64,000 nucleotides of DNA, from contig JAPOVV010000077.1 in NCBI GenBank assembly GCA_026707945.1, positions 186,001 to 250,000 on the forward strand, read 5' to 3'. Every line of letters begins with the position of its first letter. Within the stretch, counting starts at the first letter, position 1. The translations under genes were made by a program, and so were the position numbers. Positions 12,801 through 21,068 of the stretch are shown here, piece after piece. The notes beneath the pieces are model-generated. The model saw only the letters and a list, made by a program, of their open reading frames with translations. It searched no databases and was not told the DNA's origin. Origin of the DNA: Gammaproteobacteria bacterium (GTDB lineage Bacteria > Pseudomonadota > Gammaproteobacteria > Pseudomonadales > Azotimanducaceae).

Positions 12801-13275
12801 ACCGATCGCCGAAGTGTTCGAGGTACCAATCAAGTAACCTCTCGGCACTCTCGTATTCCTTAGCGAGAAGCCTTTGACCTAGATCTCCATTGACGCCACC
12901 GGACAGCAGTATCAAACCGTCATTGAGCTCCGATAGCATCTCGTAATCGGCACAACGTTGATTTCCGGTATTTCGAGACGCATTTGTGACCAGCCGTATC
13001 AAGTTGTGATAACCAGCCTGATTCGCGGACAGTACCAAGAGTTTCGTCTTGCCGTTCGCGCCAGAAAGTGCTAGATCGCAACCAAATATCGGTTTGATCT
13101 GGTGTTTACGACACTCGTTCTGAAACTTGAGCATCGCTGTTAAGTTGCCTTTGTCCGTCAATGCGACACTTGACATTCCTAGGCGCTTGACCGCAGGAAC
13201 CAGCTGATTTAGGAAAACAACACTGTCTTCAACCGAGTATTCACTGTGCACGGATAAGTGGACAAAGTCAGTCAT
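9811..13275 (-). CDS. dnaE: DNA polymerase III subunit alpha
   Basis: This is the catalytic subunit of the replicative polymerase. At 1154 residues it matches E. coli DnaE (1160). Domains in order are PHP (residues 1 to about 270, opening FVHLSVHSEYS), the polymerase domain with catalytic aspartates in PDLDIDFC (about 396 and 398) and the VKFDLLSLK segment, a helix-hairpin-helix region, and a C-terminal OB fold (RFQPNRGEIVTLTLEG). The ATG start overlaps the rnhB stop as ATGA. It is embedded between rnhB and tilS, the standard lipid A/replication block arrangement minus accA. Confidence 0.97.
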   Translation of the reverse strand: MTDFVHLSVHSEYSVEDSVVFLNQLVPAVKRLGMSSVALTDKGNLTAMLKFQNECRKHQIKPIFGCDLALSGANGKTKLLVLSANQAGYHNLIRLVTNASRNTGNQRCADYEMLSELNDGLILLSGGVNGDLGQRLLAKEYESAERLLDWYLEHFGDRFYAEISRTGRIDENDYIDSIVPLAAAKNVPLVATNDVVCVSENDFSLHDAKLCIQRSEHMGETYSWKGHYSPHQYLRSIDEMAAQFADLPDAIENTVEISKRCNVEVETGKYFQRPYPKPTENENNEILNTTVNEALEAFLSDEQSDIDESEFDTYRERARYELEVIVEMGFAGYFMIVRDIVLWAKEHGIPVGPGRGSGAASLVAMLLGITGLNPIKHNLFFERLLNRDRRSMPDLDIDFCAKRRDEVMWHLVEQFGRECVGLIATQGTLAAKGIVHGMGRALEYSHSDVSRITQLIPTKPGTKLEDACREEPRIEETAERYGCTELLDESKKLEGIVATSGIHPAGIVIGPDRLEEYVPCELDTDTNLLVTQLDKDDVEKAGLVKFDLLSLKNLTVIDRTIQFINEKLQDGEPRLEPTQIPLDDRSTFKLIAAADTEGVFQLESPGMKRLIRQLRPDKFDDIVALVALFRPGPLNAGVDKSYALRKRGEEAVSYDHPLLESVLKNTYGLMIYQEDVMSVSRALAGFSGGEADILREAMGKKIREKLEELKDRFAEGCSEKHIDPRIAGEIYEKMLGFSEYAFPKAHSTAYAVVTYQTAYLKANYPHEYMAAAISVERGDPNRVRRLLAEAERMGFMMEPPDVNRPTLDCVPLENGLRVGMPCLKGVGEGDVRTIEQALGEEEFTSLFDFCTRIDVTKMHRNTIERLIKSGALDLIEPEFQKRELVRAVLLDKLELAYQAGTDGTQSSHSLFGGPQEKEVFVNYVAPEPLSKDALHDGEKQTIGFAVSDESARSYFREFESICTCTLYEAQSAQRNEEIVVAGKIRDSEVRFQPNRGEIVTLTLEGQQGSLSVILWSDQYRKYSRYVIDDEFVVVKGRMRYDSFRDEHQLSASAVFDVVSARKHWQAFITLRFETDETRTLLTSDNLHKFEEVFKHFERREGRRVEIAIHKDSAALRVNLGKGYRKLPVTDRVLEELREIFGLSVVNVGFQKVAN

Positions 13276-13880
13276 GTCATGGATCCGAATAGGCTATAGC
13301 GTACTTCACGTACCGGGCCAAAACTGAGACGGTGAATGGGACACGGACCATGTTCGCGGAGACGCGCAAGATGTAATGCAGTCGGATAGCCCTTGTGACG
13401 GTCGAAGCCGTACTGGGGGTAAGTTGCGTCATACTCCACCATCATACGATCACGGGTCACCTTCGCCAAAATGGACGCTGCACTAATCGCAGGCATTTTG
13501 GCGTCGCCACCTACAAGCGTGAATGTTGGCGCTGATACCCCAGGATCTTTGTCTCCATCGACCCAAACTTCGTCCGCATTGAGTGCGGTCGCCTCGTACG
13601 CACGGCGCATTGCGAGCAAACTTGCTTGCAGAATATTGTGAACGTCAATTTCGCGCGCATCCGCTAATCCAACACCGTACGCCAGTGCGCTACGTTCAAT
13701 TTCGTCGAACAATCTATCGCGCTTGCGGAACGTCAGACGCTTACTGTCTGCCAAACCTTCGATTGGTACTCGTGCATTAAGCGCAACAGCGCCAGCAACA
13801 ACCGGACCTGCCAATGGACCTCGCCCGGCTTCATCAATTCCGACCAGAACCTGAATATTGGAACTAACTCGATTCGACAA
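13272..13880 (-). CDS. rnhB: Ribonuclease HII
   Basis: RNase HII cleaves the RNA strand of RNA-DNA hybrids and removes misincorporated ribonucleotides. The core motif LVGIDEAGRGPLAGPV carries the first catalytic acids, followed by ADSKRL, the DEVWVDGDK segment and the family signature AISAASILAKVTRDR. The start is uncertain. The frame is open back to an ATG at 13916 inside lpxB. TTG 13880 gives a 202-residue protein with the usual short N-terminal tail and overlaps lpxB by 17 bases, and it is chosen for those reasons. No strong Shine-Dalgarno precedes either. The stop overlaps the dnaE start. Confidence 0.93.
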   Translation of the reverse strand: MSNRVSSNIQVLVGIDEAGRGPLAGPVVAGAVALNARVPIEGLADSKRLTFRKRDRLFDEIERSALAYGVGLADAREIDVHNILQASLLAMRRAYEATALNADEVWVDGDKDPGVSAPTFTLVGGDAKMPAISAASILAKVTRDRMMVEYDATYPQYGFDRHKGYPTALHLARLREHGPCPIHRLSFGPVREVRYSLFGSMT

Positions 13881-15018
13881 GTGAGAGCACAGTTTCCGCA
13901 GCACGATCCGCAGCATTTTGCTTCAACGACCTATGGAGCGATGCGAATTCGTCAGTCAGTGTTGTGTCGTTGCGGTTCAACTGCTCAATGAGCGCTGTGG
14001 CTAGGTTTTGTGGTGACGCATCGTCCTGCAAGAACTCGGGTACGAGCATCTTGTTAGCAAGTATATTGGGTAATGCAACGTGATCGATAAACATCATGGA
14101 ACGGACGATCTTTGCCGTTAATGCGCCTATTCGATAAGCGACAACCATCGGTGTTTTCATCAACATTGCTTCGAGCGTGCTCGTCCCCGATTTCACCAAC
14201 GCGACGTCGCTCGCCGCCAAAACCTGCGTTGCTTCGACGTCGGTAATCTCGACGTTCAACGAAGGAAAATCACCGGACATCTCGCGCCATCTTCGGTGAA
14301 CTTCCGGATGTCGTGCCGCTACGAGCACCTCGAGCTTCCTCTTCTCGATTCGCTCCTGGAAGATTCGTGCCGCCTCTAAGAAGATTTCAAAATGAAATCC
14401 GATCTCCGAGCCTCTACTACCTGGCATCAGACAGAGCATTAACGATTCGCTTGCCCACCCATTGGCAGTTCGAGCTTTCACCATAAGCGTAGATTTGTCC
14501 TCGGCGGGATCGTGTTTGTCCGCCGTAGGGTGACCTACGAAAACAGCCCGGATGCCTCGGTCGTCGTACACTTTAGTCTCGAACGGAAACAACGTCATGA
14601 TGACATCGACAGCATTGCCGATTCGTTTTACTCGTCCGCGACGCCACGCGTAGACCGATGGACTCACGTAATGAGCGGTCGGTATTCCTCGTTTCCGTAT
14701 TCCACGTTCTAAGAAAAGGTTGAATACGTTAAAGTCGACACCAACCACGACATCCATGCTTGACAGCTCACGAATTAACCGTCGTAAGAGCCGATAGAGA
14801 CTCCCGATACGCAATAGCGGATCTACAAATCCATTGACCGCAAAGTTGTCAATGCTCGCCAAGCTTCTTAACCCGTGAGCAATCATCGTCTGGCCACCAA
14901 CACCGACGAATTCGACTTCAGATATACGTTCTGAAATCGCTGCCATCAAGGAAGATCCAAGCAAGTCACCAGAGGCTTCGCCAGCCACGATACCCACTCG
15001 AAGAGGTGTTAACGACAA
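13864..15018 (-). CDS. lpxB: Lipid-A-disaccharide synthase
   Basis: LpxB joins UDP-2,3-diacylglucosamine and lipid X to form the beta-1',6-linked lipid A disaccharide, working at the inner face of the inner membrane. The N-terminal IVAGEASGD motif, the central MPGSRGSEI motif and the C-terminal VKSGTSTLEAML donor-binding segment are all present in 384 residues. The start is TTG, which puts the conserved VAGEASGD at the normal distance from the N-terminus. There is no clear Shine-Dalgarno, so translation may be coupled to fabZ, whose stop is 24 bases upstream. lpxA, which normally sits between fabZ and lpxB, is absent. Confidence 0.96.
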   Translation of the reverse strand: MSLTPLRVGIVAGEASGDLLGSSLMAAISERISEVEFVGVGGQTMIAHGLRSLASIDNFAVNGFVDPLLRIGSLYRLLRRLIRELSSMDVVVGVDFNVFNLFLERGIRKRGIPTAHYVSPSVYAWRRGRVKRIGNAVDVIMTLFPFETKVYDDRGIRAVFVGHPTADKHDPAEDKSTLMVKARTANGWASESLMLCLMPGSRGSEIGFHFEIFLEAARIFQERIEKRKLEVLVAARHPEVHRRWREMSGDFPSLNVEITDVEATQVLAASDVALVKSGTSTLEAMLMKTPMVVAYRIGALTAKIVRSMMFIDHVALPNILANKMLVPEFLQDDASPQNLATALIEQLNRNDTTLTDEFASLHRSLKQNAADRAAETVLSLVESS

Positions 15019-15042
15019 GATTCGACGCGAGTCAATGCGCGT

Positions 15043-15486
15043 TTAGCCGCTCGCGATCAGAAGCTCCGTTGAGCATACAACGCTTTCGTCGACGAGCGCT
15101 TCGCAACTGAACTTCATGATGTCACGACGTTCACTTACCACGTTAGCATCCAAAATTAATCGATCGCCTGGTACGACCGGTTTCTTAAAACGCGTTTTAT
15201 CCATACCTGCCAAGAGGAAGACGCCCCCATGTTTCTCAATCGAGAGATCACGAGAACGAAGAGCCAGAATACCGCTTGCCTGTGCTAATGCTTCCACGAT
15301 AAGTACCCCAGGCATGATTGGTTTGGTAGGAAAGTGGCCCGGAAAGAACGGTTCGTTGGCCGATATGTTCTTTAAACCTCGTATTCGCTTACCCAACTCA
15401 ATCTCTAGTACACGATCTACTAACAGGAACGGGTACCGATGTGGCAGGTAGTCCGTAATCTCAAAATCGATATCTTGCTCAGACAT
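15043..15486 (-). CDS. fabZ: 3-hydroxyacyl-[acyl-carrier-protein] dehydratase FabZ
   Basis: FabZ dehydrates beta-hydroxyacyl-ACP in fatty acid elongation and competes with the lipid A pathway for 3-hydroxymyristoyl-ACP. The hot-dog fold active site is complete: His51 in FFPGHFP and Glu65 in [12 protein letters not shown]. The [12 protein letters not shown] signature is at residues 14-25. The length of 147 is standard. It is 8 bases downstream of lpxD. The next gene is lpxB, where nearly all gammaproteobacteria have lpxA. Confidence 0.97.
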   Translation of the reverse strand: MSEQDIDFEITDYLPHRYPFLLVDRVLEIELGKRIRGLKNISANEPFFPGHFPTKPIMPGVLIVEALAQASGILALRSRDLSIEKHGGVFLLAGMDKTRFKKPVVPGDRLILDANVVSERRDIMKFSCEALVDESVVCSTELLIASG

Positions 15487-15494
15487 GGATTCGC

Positions 15495-16532
15495 TTACTC
15501 TGCGCGTTCTTGTTTTTCACAGATTTGCTCAATGCGACGTAACCGCTTCGCCATTGAATCGAGTTCATTTAACCTCAGAGCGTTTCGGCGCCACGTTCGA
15601 TTATCCGTGTGGAGTGTTGAACCTGAGTAGCGACCTGGTTCGGTTATATCTCTAGAGACGAACGTCATAGCGCCGATTTCTACGCCTCCAGCAATTGAGA
15701 CTGGGCCTTCACCCGCGATACCGACCCCACCGGCAAGTACACAGTACTCGCCCAACGTTACGCTCCCTGCTAACGAGGAGCGTCCACACATGATCGAATG
15801 TGCACCCACTACGCAATTGTGGGCAATGTGGACCTGATCATCGATTTTCACATTGTCGTGGATGATCGTATCATCGATCGTGCCTCGATCAATTGTTACG
15901 CTCGCGCCAACCAACACATCGTCACCAATCTGAACGCGACCCACTTGAGGTACCTCTTGGAGTTGTCCCTCGTCATCCGCCACGATACCAAATCCATCTA
16001 CCCCAATCGAGGTGTTCGCGTGAATCGTACAACGTGCGCCGATTCGAACGTCATGGTATACCACGACGTTTTCACGAATACTGGTATCCAGACCGACTGA
16101 GGTAAAAGCGCCAATACAAACGTTCGCGCAAAGCTCAACGCCGTCTGACAACACAGAATGTGCACCTACGTTTACGTTGGGTCCAATCCGAAGATTCCTG
16201 CCCAATTGCGCAGTTGGATCAATACGAGCGGTTGAATCGATACCAGTCTCGATTCGCTCGCGTTTGTCAAATTCGACGGCGATCTGCGCGAAAGCGAGTT
16301 GTGGGTTAGTAACAACAATCGCCGGGATGGGGCAATTAGAAACATTCTGTTCTGCAAGCAATACGGCGGCAGCCTTTGTCGCTTGCAATTGCCCACGATA
16401 TCTTTGATTGGAAAGGTACGTCAGGTCGCCTTGCCGTGCGTTTGCAAGCGATCCAACACCTGAAATACAAGTCAGTTCGTCGCCTATCACTCGCCCTTGA
16501 GTGCGTTGCGCGATCTCGGCGAGCGACAACAT
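15495..16532 (-). CDS. lpxD: UDP-3-O-(3-hydroxyacyl)glucosamine N-acyltransferase
   Basis: LpxD adds the second 3-hydroxyacyl chain to UDP-3-O-acylglucosamine, the third step of lipid A synthesis. It has the N-terminal uridine-binding domain (about 1-100), then a left-handed beta helix of hexapeptide repeats ([16 protein letters not shown] and similar, about 105-310) with catalytic His238 in VHIAHNC, and a C-terminal helix. The length of 345 matches E. coli (341). The start ATG overlaps nothing, and skp ends 31 bases upstream. Its substrate requires LpxA and LpxC, neither of which is in this window. Confidence 0.96.
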   Translation of the reverse strand: MLSLAEIAQRTQGRVIGDELTCISGVGSLANARQGDLTYLSNQRYRGQLQATKAAAVLLAEQNVSNCPIPAIVVTNPQLAFAQIAVEFDKRERIETGIDSTARIDPTAQLGRNLRIGPNVNVGAHSVLSDGVELCANVCIGAFTSVGLDTSIRENVVVYHDVRIGARCTIHANTSIGVDGFGIVADDEGQLQEVPQVGRVQIGDDVLVGASVTIDRGTIDDTIIHDNVKIDDQVHIAHNCVVGAHSIMCGRSSLAGSVTLGEYCVLAGGVGIAGEGPVSIAGGVEIGAMTFVSRDITEPGRYSGSTLHTDNRTWRRNALRLNELDSMAKRLRRIEQICEKQERAE

Positions 16533-16563
16533 GATGGGACTAGCAGAAATTGAAATACATCAC

Positions 16564-17082
16564 TTACTCGGTGATGTTGTTCATTGCCTCCGTGACTCGA
16601 CGCGTGATGTTATGACGTGGATTTACGAAAAGCAATACACTGGGGTTGTATTGATAGACCATGTCGAAGTTCTCCAATTCGACAAGATCTCGGAGCGCTT
16701 TTTGAAATTTCGGATTAAGCGCACTCAGCAATTCATCGCGTCGTTCTGTCAGCTCGCGTTGTAATTTTTGTGCGCCTACCTCGAGATCAAACTGCATGTC
16801 CTCCATCTGCTTTTGCATCTGGCGGCGTTCTTCCTCTGAAGTTACAGCACTATCGTTGATTAGTTTTTCACGCAATTTGATCAAATCTTGTTGCAATTGC
16901 TTCAAGCGATCGCTCTCTGGCGCGAATTCTTCTTCGATCTGCGCAAGTGTTGCCTTTGCTTCCTCCGTCGCCATCGCGGCTTCTGACGAGTTCACGACTG
17001 CAATGCGTAACTGGGCAGACGCCGCCACCGCCACATTGAGCGCTAGCACAACACAAAGCAGCTTCAACAATTTAGAGATCAT
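16564..17082 (-). CDS. skp: Periplasmic chaperone Skp/OmpH family protein
   Basis: Skp carries unfolded outer-membrane proteins across the periplasm to the BAM complex. A Sec signal peptide (residues 1-23, cleaved after ASA) is followed by a short beta segment (LRIAVVNSSEA) and a long charged helical hairpin (about 40-120, rich in E, K, Q) that forms the tentacles of the trimer. It has 172 residues, against 161 in E. coli. Position between bamA and lpxD is the classical one. A TATAAT element lies 60 bases upstream of the start. Confidence 0.9.
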   Translation of the reverse strand: MISKLLKLLCVVLALNVAVAASAQLRIAVVNSSEAAMATEEAKATLAQIEEEFAPESDRLKQLQQDLIKLREKLINDSAVTSEEERRQMQKQMEDMQFDLEVGAQKLQRELTERRDELLSALNPKFQKALRDLVELENFDMVYQYNPSVLLFVNPRHNITRRVTEAMNNITE

Positions 17083-17141
17083 GAATGCCTCAGGGTTTCG
17101 TGGGCGCAGACCATGGCAGAAGCACGCTACGCAGGGCGGCG

Positions 17142-17147
17142 CATTAT
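17142..17147 (-). promoter_or_regulatory. Possible -10 element of a promoter for skp-lpxD-fabZ
   Basis: In the 125-base gap between bamA and skp the minus strand reads TATAAT followed by a GC-rich stretch (GCGCCGCCC), ending about 60 bases before the skp ATG. No good -35 hexamer is found 16-18 bases upstream. An internal promoter here would let skp and the lipid A genes be expressed apart from bamA. Only the exact -10 match supports it. Confidence 0.35.
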
Positions 17148-17207
17148 ATTCTTGGGTCGAGATTTCACGGTCATTTTTCGGAGCGGGAAAGTCAATATCG
17201 AGCTAGG

Positions 17208-19550
17208 CTAGAAAGTCTGACCTAGTTCGAAACTAAAGACTTCCGTCTCGTCCAAATCACTGTTGTTGAACGGATACCCAAGCGAGAATGACATCGGTCC
17301 CATGCGAGTTAACCAAGACACAGCAATTCCTGTCGAACCACGCAGTTCCTTAAAACTCGGTGCAAAGCAATTCAAAGAGGTTTCAGAACAATGATCGCTA
17401 AAGATATTTCCAGCATCGACAAAATACAGTGACCGGACTTGTCCTTTGTTCTTCATGAAAGGAAGAGGGAACACGAATTCTGCTGAAAGTTCTGCCATGA
17501 TGTTGCCACCAAACGGTCGGCCCGGAACGTTCGACGCAAAGTTTCGCAACGCCGTGCTTCTAGGACCTAGCGATGCCCTCTTGTACGTTCGAATTGAGCC
17601 AAAACCGCCACCATAAAAATGTTCATAGAACGGGTAAATTTCCGTATCACCGTAAGCGCCGCCATAACCGAGGTCGGCATTCAGATGAAAGGCGAAGTTC
17701 GGATTTAACCCTGGTACAGGAAAATACTGTTCGAGCTGAACCGTTGCCCGATAAAACTCTAAATCACTGCCCGGCACCGAAATCTCTAACGCCGTGGTTT
17801 GTCTAGACCCACGTGTTGCGAAGATAGCCCGGTTACGAGTGTCGCGGGACCATAGTCCTTCAACCTTGTAGTTCAAGAAAGTTTGGCCACTGGAGCGAAT
17901 GAAGTCACGTATTTCTTCCGCCTCCGTGCCACTCTGTTCTACGTCCGTGTACTCGACTCGACCGGCGAACTGAAGTCGCTTTGTTTCTCCGATCGGAAAA
18001 CTAAAACGAGCGCCAGCGCCGACCGCAGATGTCGAAAAAGCGTTCAAATTCAAGGTGCTGTAGTCAGTATCTCTAACGAAAACGCTAAGTCCGCGACTGA
18101 CGCCATCTTCCGTGAAATACGGGTTGATATAGGTGTACGAAAAAGACTTGCGATAGTCGCTCCAATCCAACGAAAGACCAATGTTCTTACCTGTTCCAGC
18201 GATATTCGACTTTTGGATAGACGCTCCGAGAATCATCCCGGATAGCTTTTGATAGCCAAGCGAACCTGTGATTGATCCGGTCGACTGCTCTTCTACCTGA
18301 ATATCAACATCGATAAGCCCTTCTTCTCCTGCCACCTCTGGCGTTTCAACGGTTACATCTGAGAAGAAACCCATCCGCTCAAGTCGAACTTTGGACAAAT
18401 CAATCAAGTCCGTTGACGCCCACGCCCCTTCAAGCTGGCGCATTTCTCTTCTCAGCACCGTATCTCGCGTGGTCGTATTACCCGCGAAGCTCAATCGTCG
18501 TACATACGCACGCTTGCCAGTATTCACCATGAATCGGACATTGACCGTACCGTCTTCATTTATCTCTGGTACAGCGGTCGCGGTGGCGAATGTGTAGCCA
18601 TGACGCCCTAATTGACGCGTAATCAGTTCCTCAGTGGCGGTTAAAAGCGCGCTCGAGTAGAGCTGTCCTTTCGAGACAATGATGAGCTTCTCGATCTCGT
18701 CAGGATCGACGTCATCAAGATCGCCGACCAATTCCACGTCCCCAATCAAGTGTTTCTCGCCTTCACTGACATTTATCGTTACATAGACCTGCTTTCGATC
18801 CGGTGTCATACTGACCTGCGTCGAATTGATTTTGAATTCGATATACCCTCTATCCGTATAGAACGCTTCGATCGCCTCTAAATCCCCCTGAAGTTTTTCA
18901 CGAGAGTACCGGTTTTCGCCACTAATGAAACCAAACAAGGTCGGTTGCTTCAGTTCCATTCGATCAAGCAACGTTGTTGTGTCGAATACTTCGTTTCCAA
19001 CAAAAGCGATTTGCACGATCGTTGCACGTTTACCTTCTTCAACCTCAATCTCAATCTTGACTCTGTTTCGTGCCAAAACTTCGATATCCGTTTCGATGCT
19101 GGCTGTGTATTGACCTTGCGCCACATATTGACGCACCAATTCGATGCGAACTCTGTCAAGCGTCGCTTGCTTGAAGATCTCTCCCTCTTTCAAACCTTCG
19201 GCAGCCAGCCCCTCAAGTAATGCTTCTGTCGGAACCGCCTTATTACCAGTGATTTCGATCTCAACGATCGAAGGTCGCTCATCGACCTCAACCAATAAGA
19301 TATCGCCGTCGCGTTTTATCGTTACTTCATTGAAATAGCCAGTCTTGAACAGTTCGCGAACGGTCTCTCGAACTGTCTGCGGCGTCGCAACATCACCGAG
19401 CTCAATACTCATCGCGTTGAATACCGTTCCTGGCGTTACTCGCAGGAGCCCTTGCACCCTAATATCGGATATTTCGAAGCTGTAGTTCGAAAGCGCAAAC
19501 GAACACGCCAAACATAGTGCAAGACCGATCGAGATCTTTAGTCGATGCAT
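17208..19550 (-). CDS. bamA: Outer membrane protein assembly factor BamA
   Basis: BamA is the core of the machine that folds and inserts beta-barrel proteins into the outer membrane. A signal peptide (about 1-21) is followed by five POTRA domains (from FEISDIRVQGLLRV to about residue 420) and a 16-strand Omp85 barrel. The barrel has the conserved GGFGSIRTYKR and VRSLYFVDAGN segments and ends in a terminal phenylalanine (ELGQTF), the usual barrel signal. At 780 residues it is slightly shorter than E. coli (810). It sits between rseP and skp as usual, with its own upstream promoter-like sequence in a 204-base gap. Confidence 0.97.
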   Translation of the reverse strand: MHRLKISIGLALCLACSFALSNYSFEISDIRVQGLLRVTPGTVFNAMSIELGDVATPQTVRETVRELFKTGYFNEVTIKRDGDILLVEVDERPSIVEIEITGNKAVPTEALLEGLAAEGLKEGEIFKQATLDRVRIELVRQYVAQGQYTASIETDIEVLARNRVKIEIEVEEGKRATIVQIAFVGNEVFDTTTLLDRMELKQPTLFGFISGENRYSREKLQGDLEAIEAFYTDRGYIEFKINSTQVSMTPDRKQVYVTINVSEGEKHLIGDVELVGDLDDVDPDEIEKLIIVSKGQLYSSALLTATEELITRQLGRHGYTFATATAVPEINEDGTVNVRFMVNTGKRAYVRRLSFAGNTTTRDTVLRREMRQLEGAWASTDLIDLSKVRLERMGFFSDVTVETPEVAGEEGLIDVDIQVEEQSTGSITGSLGYQKLSGMILGASIQKSNIAGTGKNIGLSLDWSDYRKSFSYTYINPYFTEDGVSRGLSVFVRDTDYSTLNLNAFSTSAVGAGARFSFPIGETKRLQFAGRVEYTDVEQSGTEAEEIRDFIRSSGQTFLNYKVEGLWSRDTRNRAIFATRGSRQTTALEISVPGSDLEFYRATVQLEQYFPVPGLNPNFAFHLNADLGYGGAYGDTEIYPFYEHFYGGGFGSIRTYKRASLGPRSTALRNFASNVPGRPFGGNIMAELSAEFVFPLPFMKNKGQVRSLYFVDAGNIFSDHCSETSLNCFAPSFKELRGSTGIAVSWLTRMGPMSFSLGYPFNNSDLDETEVFSFELGQTF

Positions 19551-19621
19551 ATTGATGCCTTCAATGGATCCAATTCACTACCCGGGCCGCCGCGAATGGA
19601 CCCAAATACGGTTTTCGTTCG

Positions 19622-19652
19622 ATTATAGACCTGCAAATCACTGGTCAGTTCC
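19622..19652 (-). promoter_or_regulatory. Sigma-E-like promoter upstream of bamA
   Basis: On the minus strand, 70-100 bases before the bamA start, GGAACT is followed after 17 bases by TCTATAAT. GGAACT(T) with TCT(A/G)A about 16 bases downstream is the consensus of the extracytoplasmic stress sigma factor RpoE, which controls bamA in E. coli. The same -10 also contains a perfect TATAAT, so sigma-70 could use it too, with a poor -35. The sequence match is direct; RpoE control is inferred from the family regulon. Confidence 0.5.
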
Positions 19653-19754
19653 GCCGTATCAGGCGCAATTTCGGTGGGATTTGGCGCTCACAAGTCTTCT
19701 TTAGATTTGCTTACCGGAGCACTGAGCACTGAACGTCCAATAGAACCATGGACG

Positions 19755-21068
19755 CTACGATGCTACCAATCGTGCGATATCGTTGTAAAGCGCAAAAATC
19801 ATGATTGAACCGACGACGAAAAGGCCGATTCGCATTCCGATGGCTTGAATCTTCAACGGGATCGGTCTATTCGATATCCATTCGATGAGACCGAACAGCA
19901 CGTGTCCACCGTCCAGCATTGGTATCGGTAGCATGTTGATCAATCCTAGAGCAATCGTGAGTAATGCAAGTAGCATCAGGTATGGCGTAATGCCTAGTTC
20001 GGCTAGGTCACCCGCAAATTCAGCGATTCGCACAGGACCCCCAAGATTTCCGGCGTGAACGTCGCCAACGATCATCTTGTAGATTGACTCGATTGTCAGC
20101 GCGATGTAGTCAATCGTCTTGTCGAATGCCACGGGGATTGCAGCAATCGGCCCATAGCGAACGAGACGTCCAACCTGAGGTCTAATCCCTGCTTGTCCAA
20201 AGGTGGTCCCATCATCAGCGACGATCGATCTTGGAACGAGGGTGAGAGAAACAATTTCGCCTTCACGTTCCACTGTTAACAGAAGCCTACGATCCTCATT
20301 GTCCCGAACGATCTCTACTATGTCTTGCCACGACTGAATCGACCGACCGTCGATGTGCGATATATAGTCTCCGACGCTAATTCCCGCTTGTGCCGCCGCA
20401 GAGTCCGCGGAGACGTAGCCAATGTGGGCACGAAGCTGAGGTTCTAGTCCGATTTCGGTCACGACGTCAGGATCGACCTCATCGGATAGCCATGACGTAA
20501 TTTGTACGCCGTATTCACCTCGATCGGTTTGAATCCATATTGTTCCTGTATCTCCTAGCCGCTCCGCGAATGCAAGATTGACGTCCTGCCACGATTTCAT
20601 CTCTTGGCCATCTACCCGAAGGATTTCTTCACCTTCACCGATGCCTGCAACCATCGCAGGGGAACCCTCAGCAACTTCACCTACATAAGGTTCTAGTTCT
20701 CGCGTGCCCGTGATCAGAATCACGTAGATGATGACGAACCCTAACAACAAACTTGCAAAGGGTCCCGCGGCAGCAATCGCAACTTTGCGACTTGGTTTCG
20801 CATTGGAAAACGCTTCCGCGACCTCGTCGGGTTTTGGTTGCGCAGAAAACTCATCCTCGCCGAGCATTCGCACATAGCCGCCGATAGGGAAAGCTGCAAG
20901 TTGGTACTCGGTACCGCGTCGATCTTTGAACGACCAGATTTTCGGTCCAAATCCGATCGAAAACGTCAGAACTCGAACTCCCGCCCATCGTGCGACAAGG
21001 AAGTGACCCAGCTCATGGAAAAATACAAGGATCAGGATCGCAACGATAAAAGCGATTAGATAGGTCAT
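19755..21068 (-). CDS. rseP: Site-2 zinc metalloprotease RseP
   Basis: RseP cleaves membrane-spanning substrates such as anti-sigma factor RseA, which releases sigma E. The zinc motif HELGH is at residues 18-22 in the first membrane helix, two PDZ domains lie in the periplasmic region (about 120-300), and the third zinc ligand is in the NMLPIPMLDGGH segment before the last helices. The ATG at 21068 overlaps the cdsA stop as ATGA and gives 437 residues; the open frame runs 9 codons further. In E. coli and Pseudomonas dxr (ispC) stands between cdsA and rseP, and it is missing here. Confidence 0.95.
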   Translation of the reverse strand: MTYLIAFIVAILILVFFHELGHFLVARWAGVRVLTFSIGFGPKIWSFKDRRGTEYQLAAFPIGGYVRMLGEDEFSAQPKPDEVAEAFSNAKPSRKVAIAAAGPFASLLLGFVIIYVILITGTRELEPYVGEVAEGSPAMVAGIGEGEEILRVDGQEMKSWQDVNLAFAERLGDTGTIWIQTDRGEYGVQITSWLSDEVDPDVVTEIGLEPQLRAHIGYVSADSAAAQAGISVGDYISHIDGRSIQSWQDIVEIVRDNEDRRLLLTVEREGEIVSLTLVPRSIVADDGTTFGQAGIRPQVGRLVRYGPIAAIPVAFDKTIDYIALTIESIYKMIVGDVHAGNLGGPVRIAEFAGDLAELGITPYLMLLALLTIALGLINMLPIPMLDGGHVLFGLIEWISNRPIPLKIQAIGMRIGLFVVGSIMIFALYNDIARLVAS

